From Streptomyces sp. 1222.5 (lineage in GTDB: Bacteria > Actinomycetota > Actinomycetes > Streptomycetales > Streptomycetaceae), in the NCBI RefSeq assembly GCF_900105245.1, contig NZ_FNSZ01000001.1:1922001-1986000 (forward strand): a DNA stretch of 64,000 nucleotides, read 5' to 3'. Positions 34,466 through 44,342 of the stretch are shown in pieces; position 1 is the stretch's first letter; each line of letters begins with the position of its first letter. Position numbers and translations under genes: made by a program. The notes beneath the pieces were generated by a model, which was given only the letters and a program-made list of their open reading frames with translations, ran no database searches and was not told the DNA's origin.

Positions 34466-36338
34466 GTGACCGTTGACACAGCAGCCACCCGGTCCAGTAC
34501 GGTCCGCCGGCTGGACCGGGTGGTCATCCGGTTCGCCGGGGACTCGGGTGACGGTATGCAGCTCACGGGCGACCGTTTCACCTCGGAGACGGCGTCCTTC
34601 GGGAACGACCTCTCCACCCTGCCGAACTTCCCGGCCGAGATCCGTGCCCCCGCGGGGACGCTGCCGGGCGTCTCCTCGTTCCAGCTCCACTTCGCCGACC
34701 ACGACATCCTGACCCCGGGTGACGCGCCGAACGTGCTGGTCGCGATGAACCCGGCCGCCCTGAAGGCGAACATCGGCGATCTGCCGCGCGGCGCCGAGAT
34801 CATCGTCGACAGCGACGAGTTCACCAAGCGGGCCCTGCAGAAAGTGGGGTACGCCGGCTCACCGCTGGAGGACGGCTCGCTCGACGCGTACCAGCTCCAC
34901 CCGGTCCCCCTGACGACTCTGACGGTGGAGGCGCTGAAGGACTTCGGTCTGTCCCGCAAGGAGGCCGAGCGCAGCAAGAACATGTTCGCGCTGGGCCTGC
35001 TGTCGTGGATGTACCACCGGCCCACCGAGGGCACCGAGAAGTTCCTGAAGTCGAAGTTCGCGAAGAAGCCGGACATCGCCGAGGCGAACATCGCCGCGTT
35101 CCGGGCGGGCTGGAACTTCGGCGAGACCACCGAGGACTTCGCGGTCTCCTACGAGGTCGCCCCGGCCACCCGGGCGTTCCCGACGGGCACGTACCGGAAC
35201 ATCTCCGGGAACCTGGCCCTGGCCTACGGTCTGGTCGCCGCCTCCCGGCAGGCGGACCTGCCGCTGTTCCTGGGTTCGTACCCGATCACGCCGGCCTCGG
35301 ACATCCTGCACGAGCTGTCCAAGCACAAGAACTTCGGCGTGCGGACCTTCCAGGCGGAGGACGAGATCGCGGCGATCGGCGCGGCGCTCGGCGCGGCGTT
35401 CGGCGGTTCCCTCGCGGTGACGACGACGTCCGGTCCCGGTGTGGCGCTGAAGTCGGAGACGATCGGCTTGGCCGTCTCCCTGGAGCTGCCGCTGCTGGTC
35501 GTGGACATCCAGCGCGGCGGTCCCTCGACGGGTCTGCCGACCAAGACCGAGCAGGCGGACCTGCTGCAGGCGATGTTCGGCCGCAACGGCGAGGCCCCGG
35601 TGCCGATCGTGGCGCCGAAGACCCCCGCGGACTGCTTCGACGCGGCGCTGGAGGCGGCCCGGATCGCGCTGACGTACCGAACGCCGGTGATGCTGCTGTC
35701 CGACGGGTACCTGGCCAACGGCTCCGAGCCGTGGCGGATCCCGGACCTGGAGGAGCTGCCGGACTTGCGGGTGCAGTTCGCGTCCGGTCCGAACCACACG
35801 CTGGAGGACGGCACGGAGGTCTTCTGGCCGTACAAGCGGGATCCGCAGACCCTCGCCAGACCGTGGGCGGTCCCGGGCACGCCGGGGCTGGAGCACCGCA
35901 TCGGCGGCATCGAGAAGCAGGACGGCACGGGCAACATCTCCTACGACCCCGCCAACCACGACTTCATGGTCCGCACCCGCCAGGCCAAGATCGACGGCAT
36001 CGAGGTCCCGGACCTGGAGGTCGACGACCCGCACCAGGCCACCACCCTGGTACTGGGCTGGGGGTCCACCTACGGGCCGATCACGGCTGCGGTACGGCGG
36101 CTGCGGGCGGCCGGCGAGCCCATCGCCCAGGCGCACCTGCGCCACCTCAACCCCTTCCCCGGGAACCTCGGCACGATCCTGCGCTCCTACGACCGGGTGG
36201 TCGTACCGGAGCTGAACCTCGGGCAGCTCGCGCGGCTGCTCCGGGCCGGGTTCCTGGTCGACGCGGAATCCCTCACCCAGGTCAACGGCATGCCGTTCAA
36301 GGCGGAACAGCTCGCGCAGGCTCTCAAGGAGGCCGTCC

Positions 36339-36349
<11 letters not shown>
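34466..36349 (+). CDS. korA: 2-oxoacid:ferredoxin oxidoreductase, alpha subunit (gamma-alpha fused)
   Basis: 627 aa from GTG 34466. The gamma-like N-terminal domain (IRFAGDSGDGMQLTGDRFT, residues about 20-40) is fused to the alpha part (about 230-600; LFLGSYPITPASDILHELSK, VTTTSGPGVALKSETIGLA, VDIQRGGPSTGLPTKTEQAD). With the beta subunit it oxidatively decarboxylates 2-oxoglutarate or a related 2-oxoacid to acyl-CoA and reduces ferredoxin. Its location inside the island suggests either a dedicated electron source for P450-type steps or precursor supply. It could instead simply be the strain's ordinary Kor enzyme. The beta gene overlaps it by 11 bases. Confidence 0.92.
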
Positions 36350-37393
<1,044 letters not shown>

Positions 37394-37397
<4 letters not shown>

Positions 37398-37717
37398 CGT
37401 ACGTGATCGCCCAGCCCTGTGTCGACCTCAAGGACAAGGCCTGCATCGACGAGTGCCCGGTGGACTGCATCTACGAGGGCCCGCGCAAGATGTACATCCA
37501 GCCGGACGAATGCGTCGACTGCGGCGCGTGCGAGCCGGTGTGCCCGGTCGAGGCCATCTTCTACGAGGACGCGCTGCCCACCGAGTGGGCCGGCTACCGC
37601 CGGGCCGACCAGGAGGTCTTCGCCCCGGTCGGTTCGCCCGCCGGGGCGAGCGCCGCGGGACCGCTGCCCGCCGACCACCCCCTCGTGGCCGCGGAGCCGG
37701 TCCGGGAACCGGGCTGA
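37394..37717 (+). CDS. Seven-iron ferredoxin
   Basis: 107 aa. Two cluster motifs are intact: CVDLKDKACIDECPVDC near residues 9-25 for a 3Fe/4Fe pair, and CVDCGACEPVCPVEAIFYE near 40-58 for a 4Fe-4S cluster. The C-terminal tail is Ala/Pro-rich. Overlap with korB shows it is the cognate electron acceptor. It could in turn serve the island's P450, which is inference. Confidence 0.94.
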
Positions 37718-37736
37718 CCGGCCCGGGGAAAGCGGA

Positions 37737-37780
37737 CTCCAGGGGTCCTTCCCTGGGGCTTCCCCGATTCTTCAGCGGCG
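37737..37780 (+). promoter_or_regulatory. Four 11-base periodic repeats upstream of the AfsA-like gene
   Basis: CTCCAGG (37737), CTTCCCT (37748), CTTCCCC (37759) and CTTCAGC (37770) are spaced exactly 11 bases apart, with 4-base spacers. They lie 87-130 bases before the AfsA-like start. The period equals that of the other SARP-like boxes although the heptamers differ in detail. Confidence 0.5.
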
Positions 37781-37866
37781 TCGGAGACCGTTCAGAGGAA
37801 GGCTCACCGCTTCCCCTCCCGTCCCACCGCACGAACGTCCGGACTCCGTCGCAGCAGAGGACCTTC

Positions 37867-38931
37867 ATGAATCTCCCCTCTCCTCCCTCCATCGGCCCGC
37901 GGTCCGCCCGCCAGGGCGGGCCGCTCATGGACAGCGGATCGCTGCTCGTTCCCTCGCCCGCGGCCGACTTCCTCGGACCGCACCACCTCGTGCACCGGCC
38001 CGACACGCCCGAGGGCCTGCTGCTCTCCGCCATGCCGCCCGGCCGCCACCGGTTCGGCTTCTCCGCCGAACTGCCCGAGCACCACGCCCTGTTCTCCGAC
38101 TCGACCGCGCCGTTCCACGACCTGCTGTACCCGATGGAGTCGCTGCGGCAGATGGCGGTGTTCGCCGCGGGCCGCTATTTCCGGGTCCCGGAGAACCGGC
38201 GGATCCTCCTCGCGGACTGCACGATGGCCGTCACCGCGCTGGCGCCCTGGGAGCGCACCTCCACCACCGCCCAGCTGACCCTGGACCTCGACCTCACCCC
38301 CACCGAGCTGGTCGGCGGGGTCCCGCGGGCGATGGACTGCCGTGCCTCGATCAACATCGAGGGCGAGCGGTGCGGCACGGTCACGGCCCGGCTGGTGTTC
38401 CTCATGCCCGGCGTCTACCGCAGCCACCGCGCGCACAGCCGCCGGGAGAGCGAACGCACCGCCCACGGCCACAGCGGACTGCCCGCGGGGCACGGGGTGC
38501 CCGGTCCGGAACTCGTCGGCCGGCGCACGACCCGCAATGTGCTGATCGGGCTGCCGCTGCACGAGGACGAGGCGGCACTGGTCTTCCCGGTCAACATCCC
38601 GGCGGCCCGCGAGGTGCTGCCGGACTCCGGATCCGAGGTGCCGGCCGCCCTGTTCCTCGAAGTGTCCCGCCAGGCGGCCCTGTTCGGGGCCGGCGAGCTG
38701 TACGGGCTGGCGCCCGCGCACGCCGTGCTGACCGACTGGCATGCCGCGTTCCGCGGGTTCGCCGAGCCGGGGCTCCCACTGCGCTGCGGCGTACGGCCGC
38801 GCACGGCCGACGCCCCCGGCGAGGTGCGCCGCGACGGCGCCGGCCGGCCCGTCGCCGAACTGGACCTCGTCTTCACCCAGGGCACCCGGGTCGTCGCGAC
38901 CGTGTCCACCTCCGTCCTCCAGATCTGCTGA
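37867..38931 (+). CDS. AfsA/ScbA-family gamma-butyrolactone synthase homologue
   Basis: 354 aa from ATG 37867, with AGAGGA upstream; ATG 37927 is an alternative that gives a more usual length. Two AfsA hot-dog repeats are visible (residues about 40-190 and 215-350). Motifs include HHLVHRPD, FHDLLYPMESLRQMAVFAAGRYFRVPE, and in the second repeat FPVNIPAAREVL then LFLEVSRQAALFG. AfsA condenses dihydroxyacetone phosphate with a beta-ketoacyl thioester to make autoregulators. The SARP gene follows after 46 bases, so it may make the signal that opens the island, or be recruited to pathway chemistry. No ArpA-type receptor lies adjacent. Confidence 0.88.
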   Translation: MNLPSPPSIGPRSARQGGPLMDSGSLLVPSPAADFLGPHHLVHRPDTPEGLLLSAMPPGRHRFGFSAELPEHHALFSDSTAPFHDLLYPMESLRQMAVFAAGRYFRVPENRRILLADCTMAVTALAPWERTSTTAQLTLDLDLTPTELVGGVPRAMDCRASINIEGERCGTVTARLVFLMPGVYRSHRAHSRRESERTAHGHSGLPAGHGVPGPELVGRRTTRNVLIGLPLHEDEAALVFPVNIPAAREVLPDSGSEVPAALFLEVSRQAALFGAGELYGLAPAHAVLTDWHAAFRGFAEPGLPLRCGVRPRTADAPGEVRRDGAGRPVAELDLVFTQGTRVVATVSTSVLQIC

Positions 38932-38977
38932 ACCACGCCGACGGTCCCGTACCGGCCGGCGTCGCGAAGGAGCACCG

Positions 38978-41809
38978 ATGCGCTTTCGGGTACTGGGACC
39001 CGTGCGGATGGACCCGCGCACCCCGACGGCAGCCAAACCGCGCGTGGTACTGGCCACGCTGCTCGTGCAGAGCAACAGCGTCATCTCCACGCACAGCCTC
39101 ATCGACGAGCTCTGGGGCGTGGCCCCGCCGCGCACCGCGGCCACCACCCTCCAGGTGTACGTCTCACAGCTGCGCAAGGCGCTGCTGGCGGAGGGCGGCG
39201 CCGACCCGGGGCCGGGCCGGCAGCCGCTGCTGACCCAGCCGCCCGGCTATGTCATGCGGGCCGGCCCCGACGACCTCGACCTCACGGTCTTCGAGTCGCT
39301 GCGCTCACGCGGGCGCGCCGCCTTCGAGGAGCGGGACTACGCGACCGCCTCCCGGCTGCTGGCCGAGTCGCTCGCGCTGTGGAGCGGTCCCGCCCTCTCC
39401 GGCATCCCCCACGGACCGTCGCTGCAGACGACCGCGATACGGCTCGAGGAGTTGCGCTCCGAGGTGCTGGAGCAGCGGATCGCGGCCGATCTGAAGCTGG
39501 GGCGCCATCAGGAGCTGATCGGTGAACTGATGGCTCTGGCACACGAGTTCCCGATGCGGGAAACGCTGCACGAGCTGCTGATGGTGGCGCTGTACCGGTC
39601 CGGGCGACAGTCGGACGCGGTGCGTGCCTTCCACCGGGTGCGGCGCACGCTCGTCGACGAGCTGGGCGTCGAGCCCGACGCCTCGCTCAAGCGCGTACTG
39701 AGCCGGGTCCTCGCCTCCGACCCGGGGCTCGCCTGGCACCCGGGCCGCCGGCCGCCGCAGCCGCGGGCGGCTCCGTCGCGGGCCGCGCCCGACGGCGCCT
39801 CGGACGGGACGGTGCGCGGGGACGGCGCGGGGGCCGCCTCCGACACCGTCGCCCGGATCCCGTCCTCGGCGGAGGCCGGGGCGGCGGCAGCTGCGGCGGC
39901 CGGTGCCGGAAACCCGCCCGGTCCCGCCGCTGCCCCCGTCGGCCCCCTGCTGTGGCTGCCGCCCGCGCTCACCGACTTCACCGGCCGGGACGCCGAACTG
40001 GCCCGGTACACGACGCTGTTCGCCGAGTCACGCGACGGGACGCGGCCGTGCGTCGTGGCCGTCTCGGGCCGGCCGGGCGTCGGCAAGACCGCGCTGGCGG
40101 TCCAGCTCGCCCACCACGCCGAGGAGTTCACCGGGCGGGTCCTGGTGTCCCTGCGGGACTCGGCGGGCCGGGCGCTGACGGAGCGGGCCGCGCTGACCGC
40201 CCTGCTGCGCCGGCTGCTGCGGCCCGGCGACGGCCCGGACCCGCTGCCCGGCGCGCCGGACGAGCTGGCGGACCTGCTGCACCAGGCGGCCCGGAGCCGT
40301 GACCTGCTGATCGTGCTCGACGACGTCGTGTCGGAGGCACAGGTGCGGCTGCTGCTCTCCGCCGTTCCGGACGCCTGTGTCGTCCTCACCTCCCGCCGGC
40401 CGCTGGGCGCCCTGGAGCAGGCCCGGCACCTGGTGCTCGACGTGCTCGACCGGCCCGCGGCGGAGTCCCTGCTGCTCGCCACGGGTGGCCCGCGCATGGC
40501 GCAGGACCCGGCCGCGGTCGCGGAGATCGCCCGGCTGTGCGGCCGGCTGCCGCTCGCCCTCCGAGTGGCGGCCGGCGCGCTCGCGGTCCGGCCGCACTGG
40601 ACGCCGGCCGACCTCGCCCGCCGGCTCGGCGACGAGCGGACCCGTCTCGCCGCGCTCTCGCTCGGCGACCTGGACGTACGGGGCGGGCTGCTCGCGGCGT
40701 ACCAGGAGGTGCCGGAGGCGGAGCGGCAGGCGTTCCGCACCCTGGGCCTCGCTCCGCTGCCGGACTTCCCGCTGTGGGTGGCCGGGTCCCTGCTGGACCT
40801 GGCACCGGAGGCCACCGAGGAGCGGCTGGAGGAGCTGGTCCGGGCCCAGTTGCTGGAGGCCCGCCGTCCCGCGGACGGCGGGGGCGAGGTGCGGTACGGC
40901 TATCACCCGCTGCTGCGTTCGCTGGCGCTGGAGACGGTGAGCGAGGTGGACGGCCCGGCGGCGGTCGCGGAGGCCGTGGCCCGGCTGGGCCGGGCCTGCC
41001 TGCTGCGGGCGCGGGCCGCCGACGCACGGCTCGCTCCGGGGCGGGACCGGCTGGCGTCCGTCCTCGTGCCGGACCTCGGCGACCTCCCCGTGCACGATCC
41101 GGCCGTGGCCGCCCCGCTGCGCTGGCTCCAGGCGGAGTCCGCCGGGCTGCTGGGTGTGCTGCGCGGGCTGCACGCCGGCGGGCACTGGGACCTGGTCTGC
41201 GCGCTGGCCTCGGCGCTCGGCGGCTACTACGAGGCGTGCGCGCTGTGGGACGACTGGGAGGCCAGTCACGAGCAGGCGCTGGACGCGGCCCGGCGCTCCG
41301 GGAACGCCGTGGCCGAGGCGGCGTTGCTGCGCTCGGTCGGGGACCTGTCCTGGCAGCGCAGGCACACCGGCCGGGCCGTCGACTGCCATCGGCACGCGGC
41401 CCGGTTGTTCGCGCTGGCCGGGGACGGGATCGGGGCGGCCCGGTGCCTCACCGGGGAGGCGGACGTGCTGCTCGGACAGGGTGAGCCGGAGCGCGCGGGG
41501 GCGCTGTACCGGCAGGCGCTCGCCCGGGCCCGGTCCGCCGGGGACGCCCGGGGCTGTGCGGACGCCCGGCGGGGCCTGGCGCTGCTGGCCCTCGTCGAGG
41601 GCCGCCCGGCCGACTGCCTCGCGGAACTCGACGCCTGCGCCGCCGCGGCGGCGGCCCTGGGCGACGTCCGCTGGCACGGCTACGCGCGGCGCACCGCGGA
41701 CCACGTCCGCGCCCACCGCCGCACCGGCCCCGCCGCCTGGTCCCGTCTGGAGATACGCCCCGGTGTATGGCTGATGAACCCGCCCGCGGCGCCCGCCGGC
41801 CGGGCGTGA
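38978..41809 (+). CDS. Large SARP transcriptional activator (AfsR-like)
   Basis: 943 aa from ATG 38978 behind AAGGAG. The OmpR-type winged helix (1-95; MRFRVLGPVRM, LIDELWGVAPPRTAATTLQV) is followed by the bacterial transcriptional activation domain (about 100-245; FHRVRRTLVDELGVEPDASL). A Pro/Ala linker leads to an NB-ARC ATPase with Walker A GRPGVGKTALAVQLA (about residue 365) and LIVLDDV, then TPR-like repeats to the end. SARPs bind 7-base direct repeats spaced by 4 bases close to -10 and recruit RNA polymerase. Sites of that geometry occur upstream of many genes in this window, so this is the probable pathway activator. Confidence 0.93.
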   Translation: MRFRVLGPVRMDPRTPTAAKPRVVLATLLVQSNSVISTHSLIDELWGVAPPRTAATTLQVYVSQLRKALLAEGGADPGPGRQPLLTQPPGYVMRAGPDDLDLTVFESLRSRGRAAFEERDYATASRLLAESLALWSGPALSGIPHGPSLQTTAIRLEELRSEVLEQRIAADLKLGRHQELIGELMALAHEFPMRETLHELLMVALYRSGRQSDAVRAFHRVRRTLVDELGVEPDASLKRVLSRVLASDPGLAWHPGRRPPQPRAAPSRAAPDGASDGTVRGDGAGAASDTVARIPSSAEAGAAAAAAAGAGNPPGPAAAPVGPLLWLPPALTDFTGRDAELARYTTLFAESRDGTRPCVVAVSGRPGVGKTALAVQLAHHAEEFTGRVLVSLRDSAGRALTERAALTALLRRLLRPGDGPDPLPGAPDELADLLHQAARSRDLLIVLDDVVSEAQVRLLLSAVPDACVVLTSRRPLGALEQARHLVLDVLDRPAAESLLLATGGPRMAQDPAAVAEIARLCGRLPLALRVAAGALAVRPHWTPADLARRLGDERTRLAALSLGDLDVRGGLLAAYQEVPEAERQAFRTLGLAPLPDFPLWVAGSLLDLAPEATEERLEELVRAQLLEARRPADGGGEVRYGYHPLLRSLALETVSEVDGPAAVAEAVARLGRACLLRARAADARLAPGRDRLASVLVPDLGDLPVHDPAVAAPLRWLQAESAGLLGVLRGLHAGGHWDLVCALASALGGYYEACALWDDWEASHEQALDAARRSGNAVAEAALLRSVGDLSWQRRHTGRAVDCHRHAARLFALAGDGIGAARCLTGEADVLLGQGEPERAGALYRQALARARSAGDARGCADARRGLALLALVEGRPADCLAELDACAAAAAALGDVRWHGYARRTADHVRAHRRTGPAAWSRLEIRPGVWLMNPPAAPAGRA

Positions 41810-41839
41810 GGCCCGCACGAGAAGAAGAACGGCAACCGC

Positions 41840-41891
41840 CGAAAGGACCGACCCCCGGAGAGCCGTGGCTCTCCGGGGGTCGGTCCTTTCG
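41840..41891. terminator. Very strong bidirectional terminator after the SARP gene
   Basis: Perfect 25-base arms (41840-41864 and 41867-41891) joined by GT, between the convergent SARP and hydrolase genes. T-rich and A-rich flanks (CCTTTC / GAAAGG) are built into the stem ends. Confidence 0.93.
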
Positions 41892-41926
41892 CTGCCGGCC
41901 GCTCTCCCGTGGCGTCCGGCGCGGGG

Positions 41927-42934
41927 TCAGGCCGGGCGCAGGGTGCGGGGTGACGGGCCGTCGGCCGCCGTCTCCGGTGCGACGCGGGGCCGGGGGGTGG
42001 GACGGCGGTTGCGGAGCAGGTCGCGCCATTCCTCGGGGCTGAAGCTCGCCGGGCGGGTGGTGTCGATGAAGTCCCGCAGGACCGCGCGGAACCGGTCGGG
42101 ATCGGTGCGGAACGGGAAGTGGCCGGCCTCCTCGAAGATCTCCAGCCGGCTGCCCGGCATCGAGACGTGGCCGAGTCCCCCGTGCAGCGCCGGCACCACC
42201 TGGTCGCGGCCGCCCCACACCAGCATGGTGGGCATCCCCTGGGCCAGGTAGCAGCGGTCGAGCATGGTGCCCACCTGGCCGCGCCAGTCGACGACCGCCC
42301 GCAGCGTGCGCACGAACGCGTTGATGGAGGTGGCGTCGGGCAGGGCGTCCACCACTCGCAGGATGTCGGGCGCGTCCACGGCAAGGTCGGTGCGCAGCCA
42401 CTGGAGCACCTTCACCGCGGCCCCGATCTGCCAGCGTGAGGTGGGGAGTTGCAGCAGGTGGAGCAGGGCCTGCGCGCCGGGCAGGGTGGCCGCGCGCAGC
42501 AGCGGGGTGACCTGCCGGCTGATCCCGCCGGTGCCGACCAGCACCAGCCGCTCGCAGCGGTCCGGGAACTGGTAGGCGAACTGCATGGCGACCGCGCCGC
42601 CGAGGGAGTGCCCGACGATGGTGGCGCGTTCGACGCCGAGCACGCTGAGCAGGTCCCGCATGCCGTTGGCGTACGCGGCGAGCGAGTAGTCGGCGCGGGG
42701 CTTGTCGGACTGTCCGTGGCCGAGCAGGTCGGGTGCGATCACCCGGTAGTGCTTGGCGAGTCCGGGCATGACGTCGCGCCAGGTGTCGGACGAGTCGCCG
42801 ATGCCGTGGATGAGCAGGACGGCGTCGCCCTTGCCGGCCATCCGGAAGGCTCTGCGGTAGCCGTGCACCGTGCGGTGGCGCAGCCGGATGGCGCCACCGC
42901 CCGGGGACTGGCCCGGAGTGTTCTGCGCGGCCAC
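41927..42934 (-). CDS. Alpha/beta hydrolase
   Basis: 335 aa with a classical fold and full triad: oxyanion LIHGIGDSSDTWRDV, nucleophile elbow VGHSLGGAVAMQF (Ser about 112), acid in VWGGRDQVVPA and His in EEAGHFPF. It ends the long minus-strand operon. It could be an editing thioesterase that releases acyl chains, an esterase, or a second enzyme for tetronate maturation. The fold does not tell which. Confidence 0.88.
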   Translation of the reverse strand: MAAQNTPGQSPGGGAIRLRHRTVHGYRRAFRMAGKGDAVLLIHGIGDSSDTWRDVMPGLAKHYRVIAPDLLGHGQSDKPRADYSLAAYANGMRDLLSVLGVERATIVGHSLGGAVAMQFAYQFPDRCERLVLVGTGGISRQVTPLLRAATLPGAQALLHLLQLPTSRWQIGAAVKVLQWLRTDLAVDAPDILRVVDALPDATSINAFVRTLRAVVDWRGQVGTMLDRCYLAQGMPTMLVWGGRDQVVPALHGGLGHVSMPGSRLEIFEEAGHFPFRTDPDRFRAVLRDFIDTTRPASFSPEEWRDLLRNRRPTPRPRVAPETAADGPSPRTLRPA

Positions 42935-42939
42935 TGGTC

Positions 42940-43122
42940 TCAGGCCTCCTCGTGGCGGCTCGGGCGGCGGGTGGGGCCCGGCCGGTCCTCGGTGTCGTGC
43001 GGGGCCTGCGCGGTCCGGAAGCGGGTGTGCGTCAGATCGCTCTCGATCACTCCGAGCGAGGCGAGACTGTGCCAGGGGCGCACGGTGGCGACCTTGGTCC
43101 TGGTGAAGGGTTTGCCGGTCAT
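42940..43122 (-). CDS. Small coupled protein between two hydrolase genes
   Basis: 60 aa from ATG 43122, whose ATG overlaps the upstream gene's stop (ATGA) and whose stop lies five bases before the next start. Sequence begins MTGKPFTRTKVATVRPWHS and ends in a Arg/Pro/Glu-rich tail; no domain, signal or membrane span is apparent. The exact fit between two operon genes is the reason to call it. It may be a small accessory protein. Not recognised. Confidence 0.55.
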   Translation of the reverse strand: MTGKPFTRTKVATVRPWHSLASLGVIESDLTHTRFRTAQAPHDTEDRPGPTRRPSRHEEA

Positions 43123-44231
43123 GACTGCCTCTCTCCGGGTGCGAAGGCGGTGGGTCGGGGGTGGGTGCGGGCGGTGTCCTCTTCGGTCGTGGGGGCGGCG
43201 GCCGCGGTACGGCGGCCGGTGATCCGGGTCAGCAGCAGCTGCGAGACCAGCCAGCGCCGCATCGCGCCCAGGTGGGCGGGTGAGCCGTGGACGTCGTCGA
43301 AGGTCTTGACGCGCAGGTCGGGCAGGGCGCGCAGCAGGTGCTGCTCGCCGGCCGGGATGATCTCGTCGCGGCTGCTGGCGACGTACCGGACGGGGATGCG
43401 TACGCGGCGCAACTGCTGGGCGGTCATGGCGTGTTCGGGCAGTTCGGACCAGAGGGTGGCGCGGTCCGGGGCCCCGGTCAGGGCGCACAGGGTGTCGGCG
43501 GTGATGCCGGGGACGTGCGGCCACCAGGCGGGGTCGGTGAAGAAGGCGCCGACGGGGGCGCCGACGGTGAGCACCCGGCGGATGCGGGGGTCCTCGGTGG
43601 CGGCGCGCAGGGCCAGTTGGCCGCTGAAGCTGAGGGTGAGCATGGAGGTGTCGGAGACCTTCGCCCGGCCTTCCAGCCGGTCCATCAGGTGGGGCAGCAG
43701 CCGCCAGGAGCCGGGGGTGTGGCGCACGGTGTTCTCGCCGACGCCGGGGAACTCCGTCACGACGGCGGCGTAGCCGAGCCGTGCGAACAGCGGCAGCAGC
43801 GGTGCCCACTGCTCCTTGACGCTGACGATCCCGCCCATCACGACGAGCAGGGGGCGCGGGCGCGCGGCGTCGAGGCCGGTCGCCCAGGCGGCCACGGTGC
43901 CGCCCTCGTAGGGCAGTTCGAGCCGGACGATGTCCCGGCGGCGTTCGCGCCAGATGTCGAAGGTGGACACCACGAGCCGTCCGGCGGCCTCGCGGGCGGG
44001 GTCGCCGTGGTGGGGGAAGCGGGCGAGCGCGAAGTGCGCGCAGGCGTCGAGGAGCCGGCCGTAGGAGGCTGCGGTGCGGCCCTCGCGGGTCCAGGTGGCG
44101 GCCCAGGAACGCGGGTCGCCGCAGGTGTCGTTGGTGATCCCGGTCAGGATCCGTTCGACGCGGCGCGGCGCCATGCCCTGTCCCCTGGCGTGCAGGAGGG
44201 CGAATTCCTTGAGTTCGGCGAGATGGTCCAT
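43119..44231 (-). CDS. AbyA5/Agg5-like alpha/beta hydrolase (tetronate acetate-eliminating candidate)
   Basis: 370 aa. It has a helical N-terminal cap (about 1-90; LKEFALLHARGQGMAPRRVE) before the hydrolase fold: LLVVMGGIVSVKEQWAPLL, nucleophile region TLSFSGQLALRAA (SxSxG), acid in VASSRDEIIPAGE and His in DVHGSPAHLG. In agglomerin and abyssomicin pathways, a hydrolase of this kind removes acetate from the acetylated tetronate to form the exocyclic methylene. The E2-fold acetyltransferase, ACP and KASIII partners are in the same operon, which is why I assign it so. The family match is from memory of fold and context. Confidence 0.72.
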   Translation of the reverse strand: MDHLAELKEFALLHARGQGMAPRRVERILTGITNDTCGDPRSWAATWTREGRTAASYGRLLDACAHFALARFPHHGDPAREAAGRLVVSTFDIWRERRRDIVRLELPYEGGTVAAWATGLDAARPRPLLVVMGGIVSVKEQWAPLLPLFARLGYAAVVTEFPGVGENTVRHTPGSWRLLPHLMDRLEGRAKVSDTSMLTLSFSGQLALRAATEDPRIRRVLTVGAPVGAFFTDPAWWPHVPGITADTLCALTGAPDRATLWSELPEHAMTAQQLRRVRIPVRYVASSRDEIIPAGEQHLLRALPDLRVKTFDDVHGSPAHLGAMRRWLVSQLLLTRITGRRTAAAAPTTEEDTARTHPRPTAFAPGERQS

Positions 44232-44342
44232 GTGCGTCTCCGGTCTCTTCCGTCCCGCGGGGCGTTCACCGTCCCGGACCCCGCTTGCGGGCCGGTTGCA
44301 CGGCGGGCCCCGGCGGGGTGGTTCCGGCGGGGCGGGGCCCGC

